Origin: Mycobacterium helveticum
GTDB taxonomy: Bacteria; Actinomycetota; Actinomycetes; Mycobacteriales; Mycobacteriaceae
DNA length: 64,000 nt
Direction: 5' to 3'
NCBI RefSeq assembly: GCF_007714205.1
Contig: NZ_VMQU01000008.1
Coordinates: 1-64,000, forward strand
The stretch's first letter is position 1. Each line of letters begins with the position of its first letter. The translations under genes were made by a program, and so were the position numbers. Positions 39,794 through 48,669 of the stretch are shown here, in pieces. The notes under the pieces were generated by a model that worked only from the letters and a program-made list of their open reading frames with translations, was not told the origin of the DNA and did no database searches.

Positions 39794-42367
39794 ATGGCGG
39801 CAAAGATCGATCCGATGCAGACCCTGGCGGCAATCCTGGCCGAACACGGCCCCTTGCACGAGGACGACATCGCACGTCGGCTGCAGGATGCCGGCGTGAC
39901 CAACTCGGACGCCGTCCTGGGCGCGCTTCGGCTGGAAATCGATTGCCGTGCAGTGCAGTTGGCTGATGATCGATGGGGGTGGCTGCCCACGCTGCTGGCT
40001 GGGCGGGTGTTCACTCACCGGCTCGGCGCGAACGAGGCGGTCCACGACCTGCTCGCGGTGACCCCGGACCTGGACCCGATCATCACGCTCTGCGAGCACG
40101 AGCAGTTCGGCCGGCTCGCCGACGGCTCGGCGGTGCAGCTGGTGCTGGACTCGTTCGACGACGAACTGCTCGAAGAGCGTGACATCCCGGCCACCGCGGT
40201 CGACCCGGACGGGGCGCTGCTGCTGGAGCCGGGCACGCTGGCGGCGCTGGGGGCCGCCGCGGGCGACCTGGTCGGGATGCGGCTGACCGCCGACGGCCTC
40301 GCGGTCGAGCTGATCGGCACACCCACGCCCGGCGCCGGCGTCGGCGCCCGGCTGGCGGACCTGCTCGACCCCGACGAGCCGACGTTCTTCGCCGAGGCGG
40401 TCTGGACCGCGTGCGCCGAAGATCCCGCGGTGTTCACCGAGCCGCTGGCACCGCTGTGCGAGATCGCCGAAAACTGCGGTCTAGCACATCAAGGCGAGTG
40501 GCTGGCACCCGCCGGGTTCGACTTCGCCGTGTGGCAGTTCGACCGCGGGTGCGCGGTGCTGGCCCTGCGCCACGATCTCGACCCCGACGACGCATTCGCG
40601 CTGTACACGCTGATCAAGCTGCATGAGCGGATGGCGCTGGTGCTGCTCGGCGCCGACGAACCGCCGCAGGACGTTGCGTCCGAAGCCGGCGGGGACGCGA
40701 CCGAGCCCGCGACCAGCCCGTTCCTCGAGCTGGGCGGTCAGCTCGGCGCCGCGCTGGCCGACCCGCTGCTGGCGCAGCTGCTGGTGGCCGAGACCGTCCA
40801 CGCCGACCCGGCCGGGGCGGCCGCGCTGGGCCTGTTCGCCGAGGTGTTGGAGCCCAAGGTGCCCCGCTCGGCGCGGGTGGCGTTGCGGTGGCTGCGCGCC
40901 GTCGCCCACGAGCGGACCGGCGATGTCGACGCGGCCGAACGCGAATTGCTGGCGGCCGAGTCGATGAACACCGACTGGCCGCCGGTACTGGTCGATTTGG
41001 CCCGCGTCGCCTCCGATCGCGGCGACGCCGAACGCGGGTTGGCGCTGCTGCGCCGCGCCGGCGTCGAACCCGACCACCCGCTGGTGGAGCTGCTGGAGCG
41101 GCACCGCGCCCAGCCGCGCCGCGACCTGGGCCGCAACGAGGCGTGCTGGTGCGGGTCGGGCCGCAAGTACAAGAAATGCCATCTCGGCCGCGAGGAACTG
41201 CCGCTGGCCGAGCGGGTGAACTGGTTGTATGCAAAGGCGTGCCACCATACGTTGGTGAGCGGCTGGACCGGCCTGCTGGCCGAGGTGAACTACGAACGCT
41301 GGCGGTATCACGACCCCGACGACGACGACCCCGACGACGCGCTGGCCGCGGCGCTGGCCGATCCCCTGGTGCTGGACGCGGTGCTGTTCGAGGGCGGCGC
41401 GTTCGCGGAGTTCCTCGAGGTGCGCGGCTCGCTGCTGCCCGACGACGAGCGGCTGCTGGCGCAGCAATGGCTGCTGGTGGAACGGTCGGTGTTCGAGGTC
41501 GAGCAGGTGCGGCCCGGCCAGGGCGTCACCGTGCGCGACGTGCGCACCGGCGACACCCACGAGGTGGTCGAGCGGACGGCCAGCCGTCAACTGCAGCCCG
41601 GGCAGCTGGTGTGCGCCCGCGTGATGCCCACCGGGGACGCGATGGTGATCTTCGGCGGGATCGAACCGGTCGCGTTGCACGAGCGAGACCCGCTGATCGC
41701 GCTGCTCGACAACGAACCCGACCCGGTGACGCTGGTGGCGCAGCTGACCCGCCGGTTCGCGCCGCCGACGCTGGTCAACACCGAGGGCGATCCGCTGGCC
41801 ATCTGCGAGGCCGTCGTGCGCGTCGGTGACCCGGCCGGCATCCAGGGCGCGCTCGACGAGGCCTACGACCGGGTCGACGGCGAGGAGCCGGCGCAGTGGT
41901 TCGAGCACGTCATTACCGATGGCCTGCAACGGATCCGCGCCACCCTGGTCCTCGACGGCGACACGCTGCGCATCGAGACCAACAGCGAAAAGCGGATGGA
42001 TCGCGTGCTGGCCACGCTGGCACGCCTCGATCCGGCGATGAGGGTGCTCGACGACGACCGGCGCCCCGTGCGCGACACCCGCGAGGCGGCCAAGCTGGCC
42101 AAACAGCTGCCGACTACCGGCGCGGGCGCGCTCGACCCCGACGACCCCGAGGTGGCCGGGTTTCTCGGCGAGTTCATCCGCGAATACGAAACCCGCTGGA
42201 TCAATGAGCCCATCCCCGCACTCAACGGGTATACGCCGCGCCAAGCCGCCGACGACCCCACCCGGCGCGGCGACCTGATCAAACTCCTCGACAGCTTTCC
42301 CGCCGGCGCGGCCGCCCGCGGCGGCATGGACGCCGACCGGCTGCGCGCCGCGCTCGGCCTGCGGTAG
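39794..42367 (+). CDS. Large SEC-C-motif protein of unknown function (857 aa)
   Basis: An N-terminal segment (MQTLAAILAEHGPLHEDDIARRLQDAG) looks like a winged-helix/start domain, followed by a long uncharacterised acidic region and a helical, TPR-like stretch (about residues 330-440). The SEC-C metal-binding motif CWCGSGRKYKKCH is at about 451-463, carrying the Cys-x-Cys...Cys-His zinc ligands of SecA-like tails. The C-terminal 390 residues contain HEVVERTASRQLQPGQLV and end with a DUF-like PIPALNGYTPRQAADDP block. In related proteins the SEC-C finger binds RNA/ribosomes or nucleic acid, but no catalytic motif is recognised. It is convergent with the next gene in the accessory island. Confidence 0.75.
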   Translation: MAAKIDPMQTLAAILAEHGPLHEDDIARRLQDAGVTNSDAVLGALRLEIDCRAVQLADDRWGWLPTLLAGRVFTHRLGANEAVHDLLAVTPDLDPIITLCEHEQFGRLADGSAVQLVLDSFDDELLEERDIPATAVDPDGALLLEPGTLAALGAAAGDLVGMRLTADGLAVELIGTPTPGAGVGARLADLLDPDEPTFFAEAVWTACAEDPAVFTEPLAPLCEIAENCGLAHQGEWLAPAGFDFAVWQFDRGCAVLALRHDLDPDDAFALYTLIKLHERMALVLLGADEPPQDVASEAGGDATEPATSPFLELGGQLGAALADPLLAQLLVAETVHADPAGAAALGLFAEVLEPKVPRSARVALRWLRAVAHERTGDVDAAERELLAAESMNTDWPPVLVDLARVASDRGDAERGLALLRRAGVEPDHPLVELLERHRAQPRRDLGRNEACWCGSGRKYKKCHLGREELPLAERVNWLYAKACHHTLVSGWTGLLAEVNYERWRYHDPDDDDPDDALAAALADPLVLDAVLFEGGAFAEFLEVRGSLLPDDERLLAQQWLLVERSVFEVEQVRPGQGVTVRDVRTGDTHEVVERTASRQLQPGQLVCARVMPTGDAMVIFGGIEPVALHERDPLIALLDNEPDPVTLVAQLTRRFAPPTLVNTEGDPLAICEAVVRVGDPAGIQGALDEAYDRVDGEEPAQWFEHVITDGLQRIRATLVLDGDTLRIETNSEKRMDRVLATLARLDPAMRVLDDDRRPVRDTREAAKLAKQLPTTGAGALDPDDPEVAGFLGEFIREYETRWINEPIPALNGYTPRQAADDPTRRGDLIKLLDSFPAGAAARGGMDADRLRAALGLR

Positions 42368-42382
42368 CCGGGCTGGCGGCGT

Positions 42383-43429
42383 TCACACCGGGGGCGTCAC
42401 GCCGACCTCCGCGGCGAATTCGCGGAATTGCTGGTGGCCGGGCAGCGTGTGCAGACACCGTGCCGCCAGGTCGCGGGCGATGTCGGTGTTGCCGCGGCGG
42501 TGCGCGAGCCGCGCGGCCAGAAACGTCTGCTCAGGACCGCCCAACGCGGCGTGGGCGGCGATCCTGTCCAGCGGGCCGCCGTCGGTGTCCGCGAGATTTT
42601 CCAGCAGCAGGCCGTGCCAGTCCGCCAGCGCGCCCGCCCGCTCCCGCCCGGCGTCGCCGGAACTCCGGGTTCGGCGCGCCGATGCGCCGCCGCCCGACAG
42701 CCGGTCCAGCGCCCGCACGTACTGTTCGGCGAAGCCTTCCCAGGTGTCGGCAACGCGCAGCATCCGCGCGAGCACGACGGCCAGCGTCGTCTCCTTCGCC
42801 CTGACCGGGCCGTCACCGTAGCGGGTCCAGCCGTGCCGGGACTCCCACCGAATCAACTGCGGTGCAGCGGTTTCGGCGAATGCCTGAAACCCCTGGCGTT
42901 CCCACGTCCAGGCCCACAACCCCGCCGCCGCATCGGAGACGACGAAACCCGCCGCCGCCACCGGATCCTCGGAGCGGAAATAGTCGTAACCGCGGGCGTC
43001 GCAAGCCAGGTCGATCAGTTGCTCCAGCGCGGACGCCGCGGGCCCGGCATCCTCGGCGCGCAGCGCATCCTGGGCTTCGGTGGCGAGCCGCTTGAAGGTG
43101 AAGCGCCAGCGTGACCGCTCGCGCGGTGTCACCCGCCGGTCCCCGCCCAGGTAAGCGCCCGCCCGGGCCAGCGACACGAAGTCGTCGACCTCGTCGCGCA
43201 CCGTCTCCGGATCGGCCGGCGCCGGTGCGCGCCGCGGCGGCCGAGCCTTCCCGTCGCCGGCCAGCTCGACCTCGATGCGCTCCCGCACGTTCGCCGTGCC
43301 GCGCCAGTAGAGATTCCACAACGCCTTGCGCAGGCGTTCCTCGTCGAGCCCGGACACCACTCCGAAGAATTGTTCGCGGTCCATGCGCTTGGCTGCCACG
43401 AGGGTGATTATGCCCAGTCTGAGATACAC
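42383..43429 (-). CDS. Uncharacterised protein, 348 aa
   Basis: No known domain. The N-terminus MDREQFFGVVSGLDEERLRKALWNLYWRGTAN is a conserved-looking helical block; the rest is mixed alpha-helical and Trp/Arg-rich, without membrane segments. Starts are GTG 43429 (MYLRLGI) or ATG 43384 (MDREQFF); neither has a clear ribosome site. It ends 15 bp from the convergent SEC-C gene and starts divergently from vapB at 43498. Confidence 0.7.
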   Translation of the reverse strand: MYLRLGIITLVAAKRMDREQFFGVVSGLDEERLRKALWNLYWRGTANVRERIEVELAGDGKARPPRRAPAPADPETVRDEVDDFVSLARAGAYLGGDRRVTPRERSRWRFTFKRLATEAQDALRAEDAGPAASALEQLIDLACDARGYDYFRSEDPVAAAGFVVSDAAAGLWAWTWERQGFQAFAETAAPQLIRWESRHGWTRYGDGPVRAKETTLAVVLARMLRVADTWEGFAEQYVRALDRLSGGGASARRTRSSGDAGRERAGALADWHGLLLENLADTDGGPLDRIAAHAALGGPEQTFLAARLAHRRGNTDIARDLAARCLHTLPGHQQFREFAAEVGVTPPV

Positions 43430-43466
43430 CGCCGGGATGTTGACCCGAGGCTCTACGTTGCTTGCA

Positions 43467-43488
43467 ATATCGATATCACTGGTAATAG
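43467..43488 (+). promoter_or_regulatory. Palindrome and probable -10 before the second vapBC
   Basis: Perfect palindrome ATATCGATAT (43467-43476), followed by GGTAATAGC with a TAATAG -10-like hexamer 9 nt before the vapB GTG and no Shine-Dalgarno. Consistent with an autorepressed, nearly leaderless vapBC promoter. Confidence 0.55.
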
Positions 43489-43497
43489 CATCTCACG

Positions 43498-43767
43498 GTG
43501 CCCAGTGTGCTGATCCGCGATGTTCCGTCTGATGACCTCGACCAGATCCGGTCCGCGGCGGCTGCGCGAAATATGTCACTACAGGCCTACCTGCTTGAGG
43601 CAGTGCACGCGCAGGCCGCTCATCTGCGCCGACGTGAAGCGTTGCGCCGGGTCGCGGCACGGCTGGTAAATCAGCGCGAAGTCGACGAGCAGGACCGTCA
43701 AGCGGTGCTCGACGCCATCGATGACGCGTACGCAGCGCGAGGGGCGCAATTGGGCCGTGCCACGTGA
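43498..43767 (+). CDS. vapB: VapB antitoxin (second pair)
   Basis: 89 residues; MPSVLIRDVPSDDLDQIRSAAAARNMSLQAYLLEAV is a ribbon-helix-helix FitA/VapB DNA-binding domain. The C-terminal helix (REVDEQDRQAVLDAIDDAYAARG) should bind the toxin. GTG start; overlaps vapC by GTGA. Different family from the vapB at 39416, so the two pairs are separate acquisitions. Confidence 0.9.
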   Translation: MPSVLIRDVPSDDLDQIRSAAAARNMSLQAYLLEAVHAQAAHLRRREALRRVAARLVNQREVDEQDRQAVLDAIDDAYAARGAQLGRAT

Positions 43768-44201
43768 TCGTGGACGCCTCGGTAGTCATTGACGCGGTGA
43801 CCGACTCCGGGGCTCGGGGTCAGGCAGCCCGCCAGGCACTCGCCGATCACCCCGCTTCCGAATCTCTCCTGGCCCCGGGACATCTGGCCGTAGAGATCCT
43901 GTCCGGCCTCGCGGCAGCCGCAAACCGACCTGGGCATCCGTTGCAGGCCGCCGAGATCGAACAGGCGTTGCTGGACGCGGAGGCCCTGGAGATCACCATC
44001 GAAGCCACGCCCTGGACCGACGTCAGGCGCGCGTGGGCACTCGCCCAAACCTTCCTGCGATATCCCGACGCCATCTACCTCGCCAGCGCGGAACGTCACG
44101 GGGCCGCGCTGCTCACCAGTGATGCTCGCATCGAACGATCCGGCGCCCCGATCGGCTGCCCGATCATCACGGTCCAACCGGCACGCGGCGGTGACCGCTG
44201 A
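43764..44201 (+). CDS. vapC: VapC toxin, PIN-domain ribonuclease (second pair)
   Basis: 145 residues with the four PIN acids D4 (MIVDASV), E44 (HLAVEILSG), D102 (RYPDAIY) and D120 (LLTSDARI). Coupled to vapB by a 4-bp overlap. Toxin RNA target unknown. Confidence 0.93.
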   Translation: MIVDASVVIDAVTDSGARGQAARQALADHPASESLLAPGHLAVEILSGLAAAANRPGHPLQAAEIEQALLDAEALEITIEATPWTDVRRAWALAQTFLRYPDAIYLASAERHGAALLTSDARIERSGAPIGCPIITVQPARGGDR

Positions 44202-44418
44202 TCCGATGAGCAAGTCCACCGGGACATGCCCCGAGAGGATCTCCCGCGTGCTGGACCGAGCGCAAATTACCTGAGGGAGAGGAATTCGGCATTCCCGCTG
44301 CTCGCTGGGCGCTGTGTCGGTAGCGCGTTCTATCGTGGCCGACGATGACACTTTTCGCGCACGCATATTCCCGTTGCTGGCAGGATCTGCACAAGGAAAC
44401 CGAGCAGGAAAGAGCACC

Positions 44419-45402
44419 GTGGTGAGTGAATCGATCGACAATCCGATCCTCAACTCGCCCTACGAGCAGCCCGACCGCTATTACGAGGTGGGCCCCCAAG
44501 GCCCGACGGGCCAGGTCCGCGAGGGCCGCCGGCCCAGCGAGTCGTTCATCCCCATCACGGTAGCCAAGAAGGGCACGGACGCAGGGCAAAGCGCGTTCGA
44601 CTTCGACGCCACGGGCGAGCGGCGCGAGCGGAACAGCCTGATCAACGACCTTCGCCGCGACGTCGCCGCGTGGCGCAGAGGTGGGGACACTCCGGGGTTA
44701 CGCCGATCAGCCGCAAGCTGCTGCAGCACTGGGCCGACCTGCAGCACTGGGCCGACCCGGACCGGGAAGAACAGGGTGCTGTTCTGTCAGCGTGAGGCCG
44801 CCGAGACGGCGATCTTCCTCACCGAGGTCGCCGGCCGCAAGGGCGTGACCGATTGGCGTCGGCGACTTCAACCGCACAACGACGCCCACAACGGCGGGCT
44901 GCCGAGAGCCGCGTTGAAGATGGCGACCGGCGCGGGCAAGACCGTGGTGATGGCGATGCTGATCGCCTGGCAGACGCTGAACAAGGCGCAGACACCGCGG
45001 GACGCTCGCTTCTGCAACCGCTTCCTGGTCGTCACGCCGGGCATCACTATCAGGGACCGGCTGCGGGTGCTGCTGCCGGAGGACCCCGAGAATTACTACG
45101 ACCTTCGTGACTTGATCCCCGCCGACCTCAAGGGCGGCCTGGAGCAGGCCCGTATCGTGATCACGAATTTTCACGCCTTTCAGCTCAAGGACGCCAAGGA
45201 GATTCGCAACGTCGCGCGCAACACGCGCCTGCTCCTCAAGGGCGATCGCACCGACGACCCGTTCAAGGAGACCCCGAAGGCGATGGTGGGCCGGGTGCTG
45301 CGCGACCTGGGCGCGACCGGCAAGGACACGCAACCGTACAGGCACTACCCAACACCGCGGCTCAGTACCGGCGCGACTTTTTCAGGTCGAAGTAGCGGGT
45401 AG
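44419..45402 (+). pseudogene. Decayed type III restriction-enzyme Res/helicase subunit
   Basis: Start GTG 44419/44422 after AGGAAAGA: SESIDNPILNSPYEQPD and RRPSESFIPI match the Res N-terminus; LKMATGAGKTVVMAMLIAWQTLNK is the Walker A motif, with FLVVTPGITIRDRL and VITNFHAFQ after it. Between about 44690 and 44780 the frame gives nonsense (RRSAASCCSTGPTCSTG) while another frame gives VTPISRKLLQHWAD: an apparent one-base loss in the G run 44694-44697 followed by a compensating gain before RVLFCQREAAE. An 18-bp tandem duplication (44721-44738, 44739-44756) lies inside. The protein ends soon after RVLRDLGATGK, before the DEAH box, nuclease domain and about 600 more residues. No Mod subunit is present. 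Confidence 0.85.
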
Positions 45403-45437
45403 TTCCGCCGGTCGACCGACCGCGAACCGGATCATGC

Positions 45438-45455
45438 GGTACAATATTTTGTACC
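45438..45455. promoter_or_regulatory. YefM-YoeB operator/promoter palindrome
   Basis: GGTACAA-TATT-TTGTACC, a perfect 18-bp palindrome with the TGTAC core used by YefM-YoeB repressors. TACAAT inside it (45440-45445) looks like the -10 box. It lies 23 nt before the antitoxin ATG, fitting autorepression. Confidence 0.85.
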
Positions 45456-45477
45456 AGAGAAATCGGAGGTGATGGTC

Positions 45478-45726
45478 ATGGCTCTCACCGCGAGCGAGGC
45501 CCGCAAGAGGCTCTTCCCTCTCATTGAGCAAGTCAACAGTGACAGGACAACCGTCGAGATCATCTCCAAGCGCGGAAACGCGGTCCTGATGTCAGCAGAT
45601 GACTATGCGGCCTGGGTGGAGACCGCGTATCTGTTTCGTTCCCCTGCCAACGCCCGTCGGCTTCTCGACGCCCACGAGGCCTATCGGCGCGGGGAGGTCA
45701 CCGAGCAACCCCTTGATCGCGAGTGA
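45478..45726 (+). CDS. yefM: YefM/RelJ-family antitoxin
   Basis: 82 residues, MALTASEARKRLFPLIEQVN (Phd/YefM DNA-binding fold), ISKRGNAVLMSADDYAAWVE and the YLFRSPANARRLLDA toxin-binding helix. The ATG at 45478 is chosen because GGAGG lies 8 nt before it; GTG at 45469 and ATG at 45472 are also in frame. Overlaps the toxin gene by GTGA. Confidence 0.94.
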   Translation: MALTASEARKRLFPLIEQVNSDRTTVEIISKRGNAVLMSADDYAAWVETAYLFRSPANARRLLDAHEAYRRGEVTEQPLDRE

Positions 45727-45983
45727 ATCTGCTTTTCACGCCGCAGGGGTGGGAGGACTACCGCCACTGGCAAGACACCGACCGTTCCACATTGAAGCGC
45801 CTCAACAAGCTGATCGACGCCACCGTGCGCGATCCGCACACCGGGATAGGTAAGCCCGAACCACTGAAATATGGAATTCAAGCCGGATGGTCACGGCGCA
45901 TCACCGAGGAGCACCGATTGGTTTACCTCGTGACCGACACCGCAATTGTCGTCCTGCAGGCGCGTTACCGCTACACCAAGTGA
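45723..45983 (+). CDS. yoeB: YoeB/RelK-family toxin with Arg at catalytic His83
   Basis: 86 residues, a ribosome-dependent mRNA endonuclease family. Using E. coli numbering, E46 (GKPEPLK) and R65 (EEHRLVY) are intact and SRRITEEHRLVY is identical to the family core. The C-terminus reads ARYRYTK instead of RYHY: residue 83, the catalytic His, is Arg (CGC at 45969-45971, one transition from CAC), and two residues are added. The toxin may be weak or inactive; the antitoxin and operator look intact. Neighbour to the decayed Res gene. Confidence 0.93.
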   Translation: MNLLFTPQGWEDYRHWQDTDRSTLKRLNKLIDATVRDPHTGIGKPEPLKYGIQAGWSRRITEEHRLVYLVTDTAIVVLQARYRYTK

Positions 45984-46072
45984 GCAGCTGCTGCGGCGGT
46001 GTTGGCGACTTCGCCTAAATGTTGCAGCGCAACAGGATTCGCCGCTCTTCGAGCCGGCAAAGGGGCGCGTGC

Positions 46073-46741
46073 TTATCTGGTCCGGGTGCCGACCAGCGTC
46101 TTCGCGATGGCGCCGACATCGTCGTACGGACCCTCGATGTAATACGGAGATCCGTTGTATCCGAACTCAATCGGGCAGGGCCCCGACCACACACCGAGGT
46201 GGTCGGCCGCGGCCGCGAAGTCGGGATGGGGTTCGAATCCGAGCCCACGTGCGAATTCGATCGCGCCGAACACCAGATGTTGGGCCAACTCCAGTGGTGC
46301 GGACACGGCGAGCCCGTCGTATCCGGCAAACACCGTGTGGCGAAGCTTGGTCAGCTTGTTGGTGGACACCGTTTCGGGGCCCATCGCGTTTTTGACGCCG
46401 AGGCAGAACGTGTCGACCAGGTACACGCACACGCGGCTGCGGGACCGCTGGTCTGGGCGCACCACCATCACCGTGACCAGCCCGCCCCCGCTGTCTGCGG
46501 CAGCCGGGTCGACGGGCCAGTCCGGGTGCGGCGCGAACGTCAGCCCGTCGTGCCACCCCGGGCTGATCCAACACTCGGCGACGTCGGGCCGGGGTTGGGA
46601 CTCGGCGTCCTGCGCGGCGATCAACCGGACCAGCGGTGCGACCTTGGCGGGCGACACCCGCAACTTTCGGGCGATCTCTTTGGGCGAGGCGCCTTTCGCC
46701 CGCAAGCGCCGAACGTCTTGCAGCAGCACATCATCACTCAT
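46073..46741 (-). CDS. HTH-containing protein of unknown function, 222 aa
   Basis: The N-terminal helix-turn-helix MSDDVLLQDVRRLRAKGASPKEIARKL (residues 1-45, with VSPAKVAPLVRLI) resembles resolvase/sigma-type HTH. The C-terminal part has a conserved-looking core: VYLVDTFCLGVKNAMGP, LVFGAIEFARGLGFEPHPDF and PIEFGYNGSPYYIEGPYDD. No catalytic signature known to me. Start at 46741 gives the HTH at the N-terminus; the frame extends upstream without support. It is divergent from the DUF2293 gene. Confidence 0.75.
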   Translation of the reverse strand: MSDDVLLQDVRRLRAKGASPKEIARKLRVSPAKVAPLVRLIAAQDAESQPRPDVAECWISPGWHDGLTFAPHPDWPVDPAAADSGGGLVTVMVVRPDQRSRSRVCVYLVDTFCLGVKNAMGPETVSTNKLTKLRHTVFAGYDGLAVSAPLELAQHLVFGAIEFARGLGFEPHPDFAAAADHLGVWSGPCPIEFGYNGSPYYIEGPYDDVGAIAKTLVGTRTR

Positions 46742-46869
46742 GCCTGCAGTATTTCTCAGTCGAGGGCGCACGGCCGTCAGCAGGCCGACGACACGCCGGG
46801 AAATCCGGAAATTCACCGGCCGGCCGAGCACCACGCCGGTGATGCCGGCGGGCTAGGGTCGAACGAGCT

Positions 46870-47901
46870 ATGGCACGTCAGGATCTGGAGCGGCGAGTCA
46901 GGCTAACCGCCGAGGAGGCGCTGACCCGACAGCGGTACGTCAGCGCGATCGATGTGCTGCTCGGCCTGGGCTGGCTGGCGCCTTCACACCTCGACAGGTG
47001 GCGGCAGGGCCGGGTCGACTCGTTGGAGCGCGTCGTGCAGGCAAACCTGCCCAAGATCACGGCGGCGATGACGGAGTTGCGGCGCTGGGCGCAACACAAC
47101 AGCCTCAATCCGTCAGAGACCGCTTACCTCGCCCGGACTCGCGATCGGCGCCCGCTTCGATTCAGCGTCAGCGGCGACGACGGAATCGAGCGGGCGTATC
47201 GGACGCACTGGGTGGCGCCGGAGTTGTCCCAGCGCACGGTCGAACGGCAGAGCCGTCCGCCGGACCTTGTCGTGATCTGGGCGGTCAACGAATGGACGTG
47301 CACATCGTGCGGCGGTACCGGCGACGTGCTGTTCATGGAGGACGCGGGCCCGCTGTGTGTGGACTGCGCCGATCTGGCACATCTGGTCTTCCTGCCCGCC
47401 GGCGATGCCGCGCTGACCAGGCGTGCAAAGCGAGCCAGCCGCCTTTCGGCGGTGGTGGTGCGGTGGAGCCGGTCACGCAAACGCTACGAGCGCACAGGAA
47501 TTCTGGTCGAGCCTGATGCGATTGAGCGTGCAGAACAGGAATGCCTGTCCGACGCGGAGATACGCGCCCGCCGCAGGGATCGCAACGCCCTGGGCAGGGC
47601 CGACGAGGACGTGCGGTTCCAGGCCGACCTCGCCGCCGCCATCCGGGCACGATTTCCGCGCTGCCCCGCCGGCCGGGCCGAGGCAATCGCGCGTCACGCG
47701 GCGAGCCGCGGCAGCGGGCGGATCGGACGCAGCGCGGCAGGGCGGGCACTCGATCCGGGGGCGGTAACACGTGCCGTTGCGGCCTCGGTCCGGCACGTCG
47801 ACACCGACTACGACCAGTTGCTGATGTCAGGTATCGACCGCGAAACCGCTCGACGTCAGGTACACGAACGCGTCGACGAGGTGCTGCGCACCTGGGGTTG
47901 A
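46870..47901 (+). CDS. DUF2293-domain protein with a zinc ribbon
   Basis: 343 residues. Middle zinc-ribbon CTSCGGTGDVLFMED...CVDCADL (about 145-170) has two CxxC pairs. The C-terminal part, LAAAIRARFPRCPAGRAEAIARHAA to VRHVDTDYDQLLMSGIDRETAR, is typical of DUF2293 proteins. No catalytic motif known. Starts 128 bp from the divergent HTH gene. Confidence 0.8.
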   Translation: MARQDLERRVRLTAEEALTRQRYVSAIDVLLGLGWLAPSHLDRWRQGRVDSLERVVQANLPKITAAMTELRRWAQHNSLNPSETAYLARTRDRRPLRFSVSGDDGIERAYRTHWVAPELSQRTVERQSRPPDLVVIWAVNEWTCTSCGGTGDVLFMEDAGPLCVDCADLAHLVFLPAGDAALTRRAKRASRLSAVVVRWSRSRKRYERTGILVEPDAIERAEQECLSDAEIRARRRDRNALGRADEDVRFQADLAAAIRARFPRCPAGRAEAIARHAASRGSGRIGRSAAGRALDPGAVTRAVAASVRHVDTDYDQLLMSGIDRETARRQVHERVDEVLRTWG

Positions 47902-47964
47902 TGGACAGGCGCTGCGGCATTGGCAAGGATCCCGGCGAAGCGGCGCCGCGGGACTCTCTGAATG

Positions 47965-48669
47965 TCAGGGGTAGACGACACCGACCTCGAGCAAGTGCCA
48001 GCGCTTGGCAATTCTCGCCGCGGTGACGAACACCGACCAGCCGGGGCGGGCGAGATCGCTTGCCTTTCGCGGCACGGCGATCGGCCCGACACCATTCTCG
48101 AACCAGATCTTGCCGGGCCCCACCTCGACGATCTGAAGGTAGTCCTCGACCCAGTCCCCGGCGTCGACGTGATCCGGGTCGATGGCAGGCGCCTGCCGGG
48201 TGACGTCGTGCAGCAGCGCGCCCAGGCGATCGGCCATCGGCAGATCGCGCGCGGCCTCACGGGCTTGTTCACCAGCCTGATCGGCGGATGATCCGTCGAT
48301 GTAGCCGCGCTCCCCGAGCCAACGCACCAACTTGCCCGTGACCGTGCCGGCAGCCTTCAGCAGATCCTGGCCGGCGATCACCTTGCGCACCATGAAGTAG
48401 TCGAGGAATTCGCCGAGGTTCTCCGCGATCTTCTCCGGACCGAACAGGCGGCAGAAGGCACCGTCCTCGTGGCTCGCGAACTCCTCCTCCCAGCGGTGAC
48501 GCTCTATGTCGTCCAGGGACTGGTAGGCGTACCCGTCGAGGCAATCCCGCAGCAGCTCGACGACCTCCTCATACCGGCGATACGTCCGTTCCGCGAGCCG
48601 CTTTCGCTGCTCGGCCAGGAACTGCGGGAGCACTTCGTCGATCGTCATGTCGCTGCGAGCTGCCAGCAT
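47965..48669 (-). CDS. Uncharacterised protein, 234 aa
   Basis: Starts MLAARSDMTIDEVLPQFLAEQRKRL, an integrase-SAM-like helical opening (AERTYRRYEEVVELLRDCLDGY), then HRWEEEFASHEDGAFCRLFGPE and a C-terminal beta-rich IVEVGPGKIWFENGVGPIAVP. No membrane segments, no known function. ATG 48669 or 48648; a longer extension upstream crosses into the opposite promoter and lacks support. Confidence 0.7.
   Translation of the reverse strand: MLAARSDMTIDEVLPQFLAEQRKRLAERTYRRYEEVVELLRDCLDGYAYQSLDDIERHRWEEEFASHEDGAFCRLFGPEKIAENLGEFLDYFMVRKVIAGQDLLKAAGTVTGKLVRWLGERGYIDGSSADQAGEQAREAARDLPMADRLGALLHDVTRQAPAIDPDHVDAGDWVEDYLQIVEVGPGKIWFENGVGPIAVPRKASDLARPGWSVFVTAARIAKRWHLLEVGVVYP

Noticed and set aside
40481..42244. 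587-codon frame opposite the SEC-C gene
   Set aside because: Low-complexity Gln/Arg/Val-rich shadow; the plus strand carries the SEC-C motif.
44202..44418. Short gene between the second vapC and the res remnant
   Set aside because: A 22-codon frame from an ATG near 44206 has no ribosome site; probably eroded sequence.
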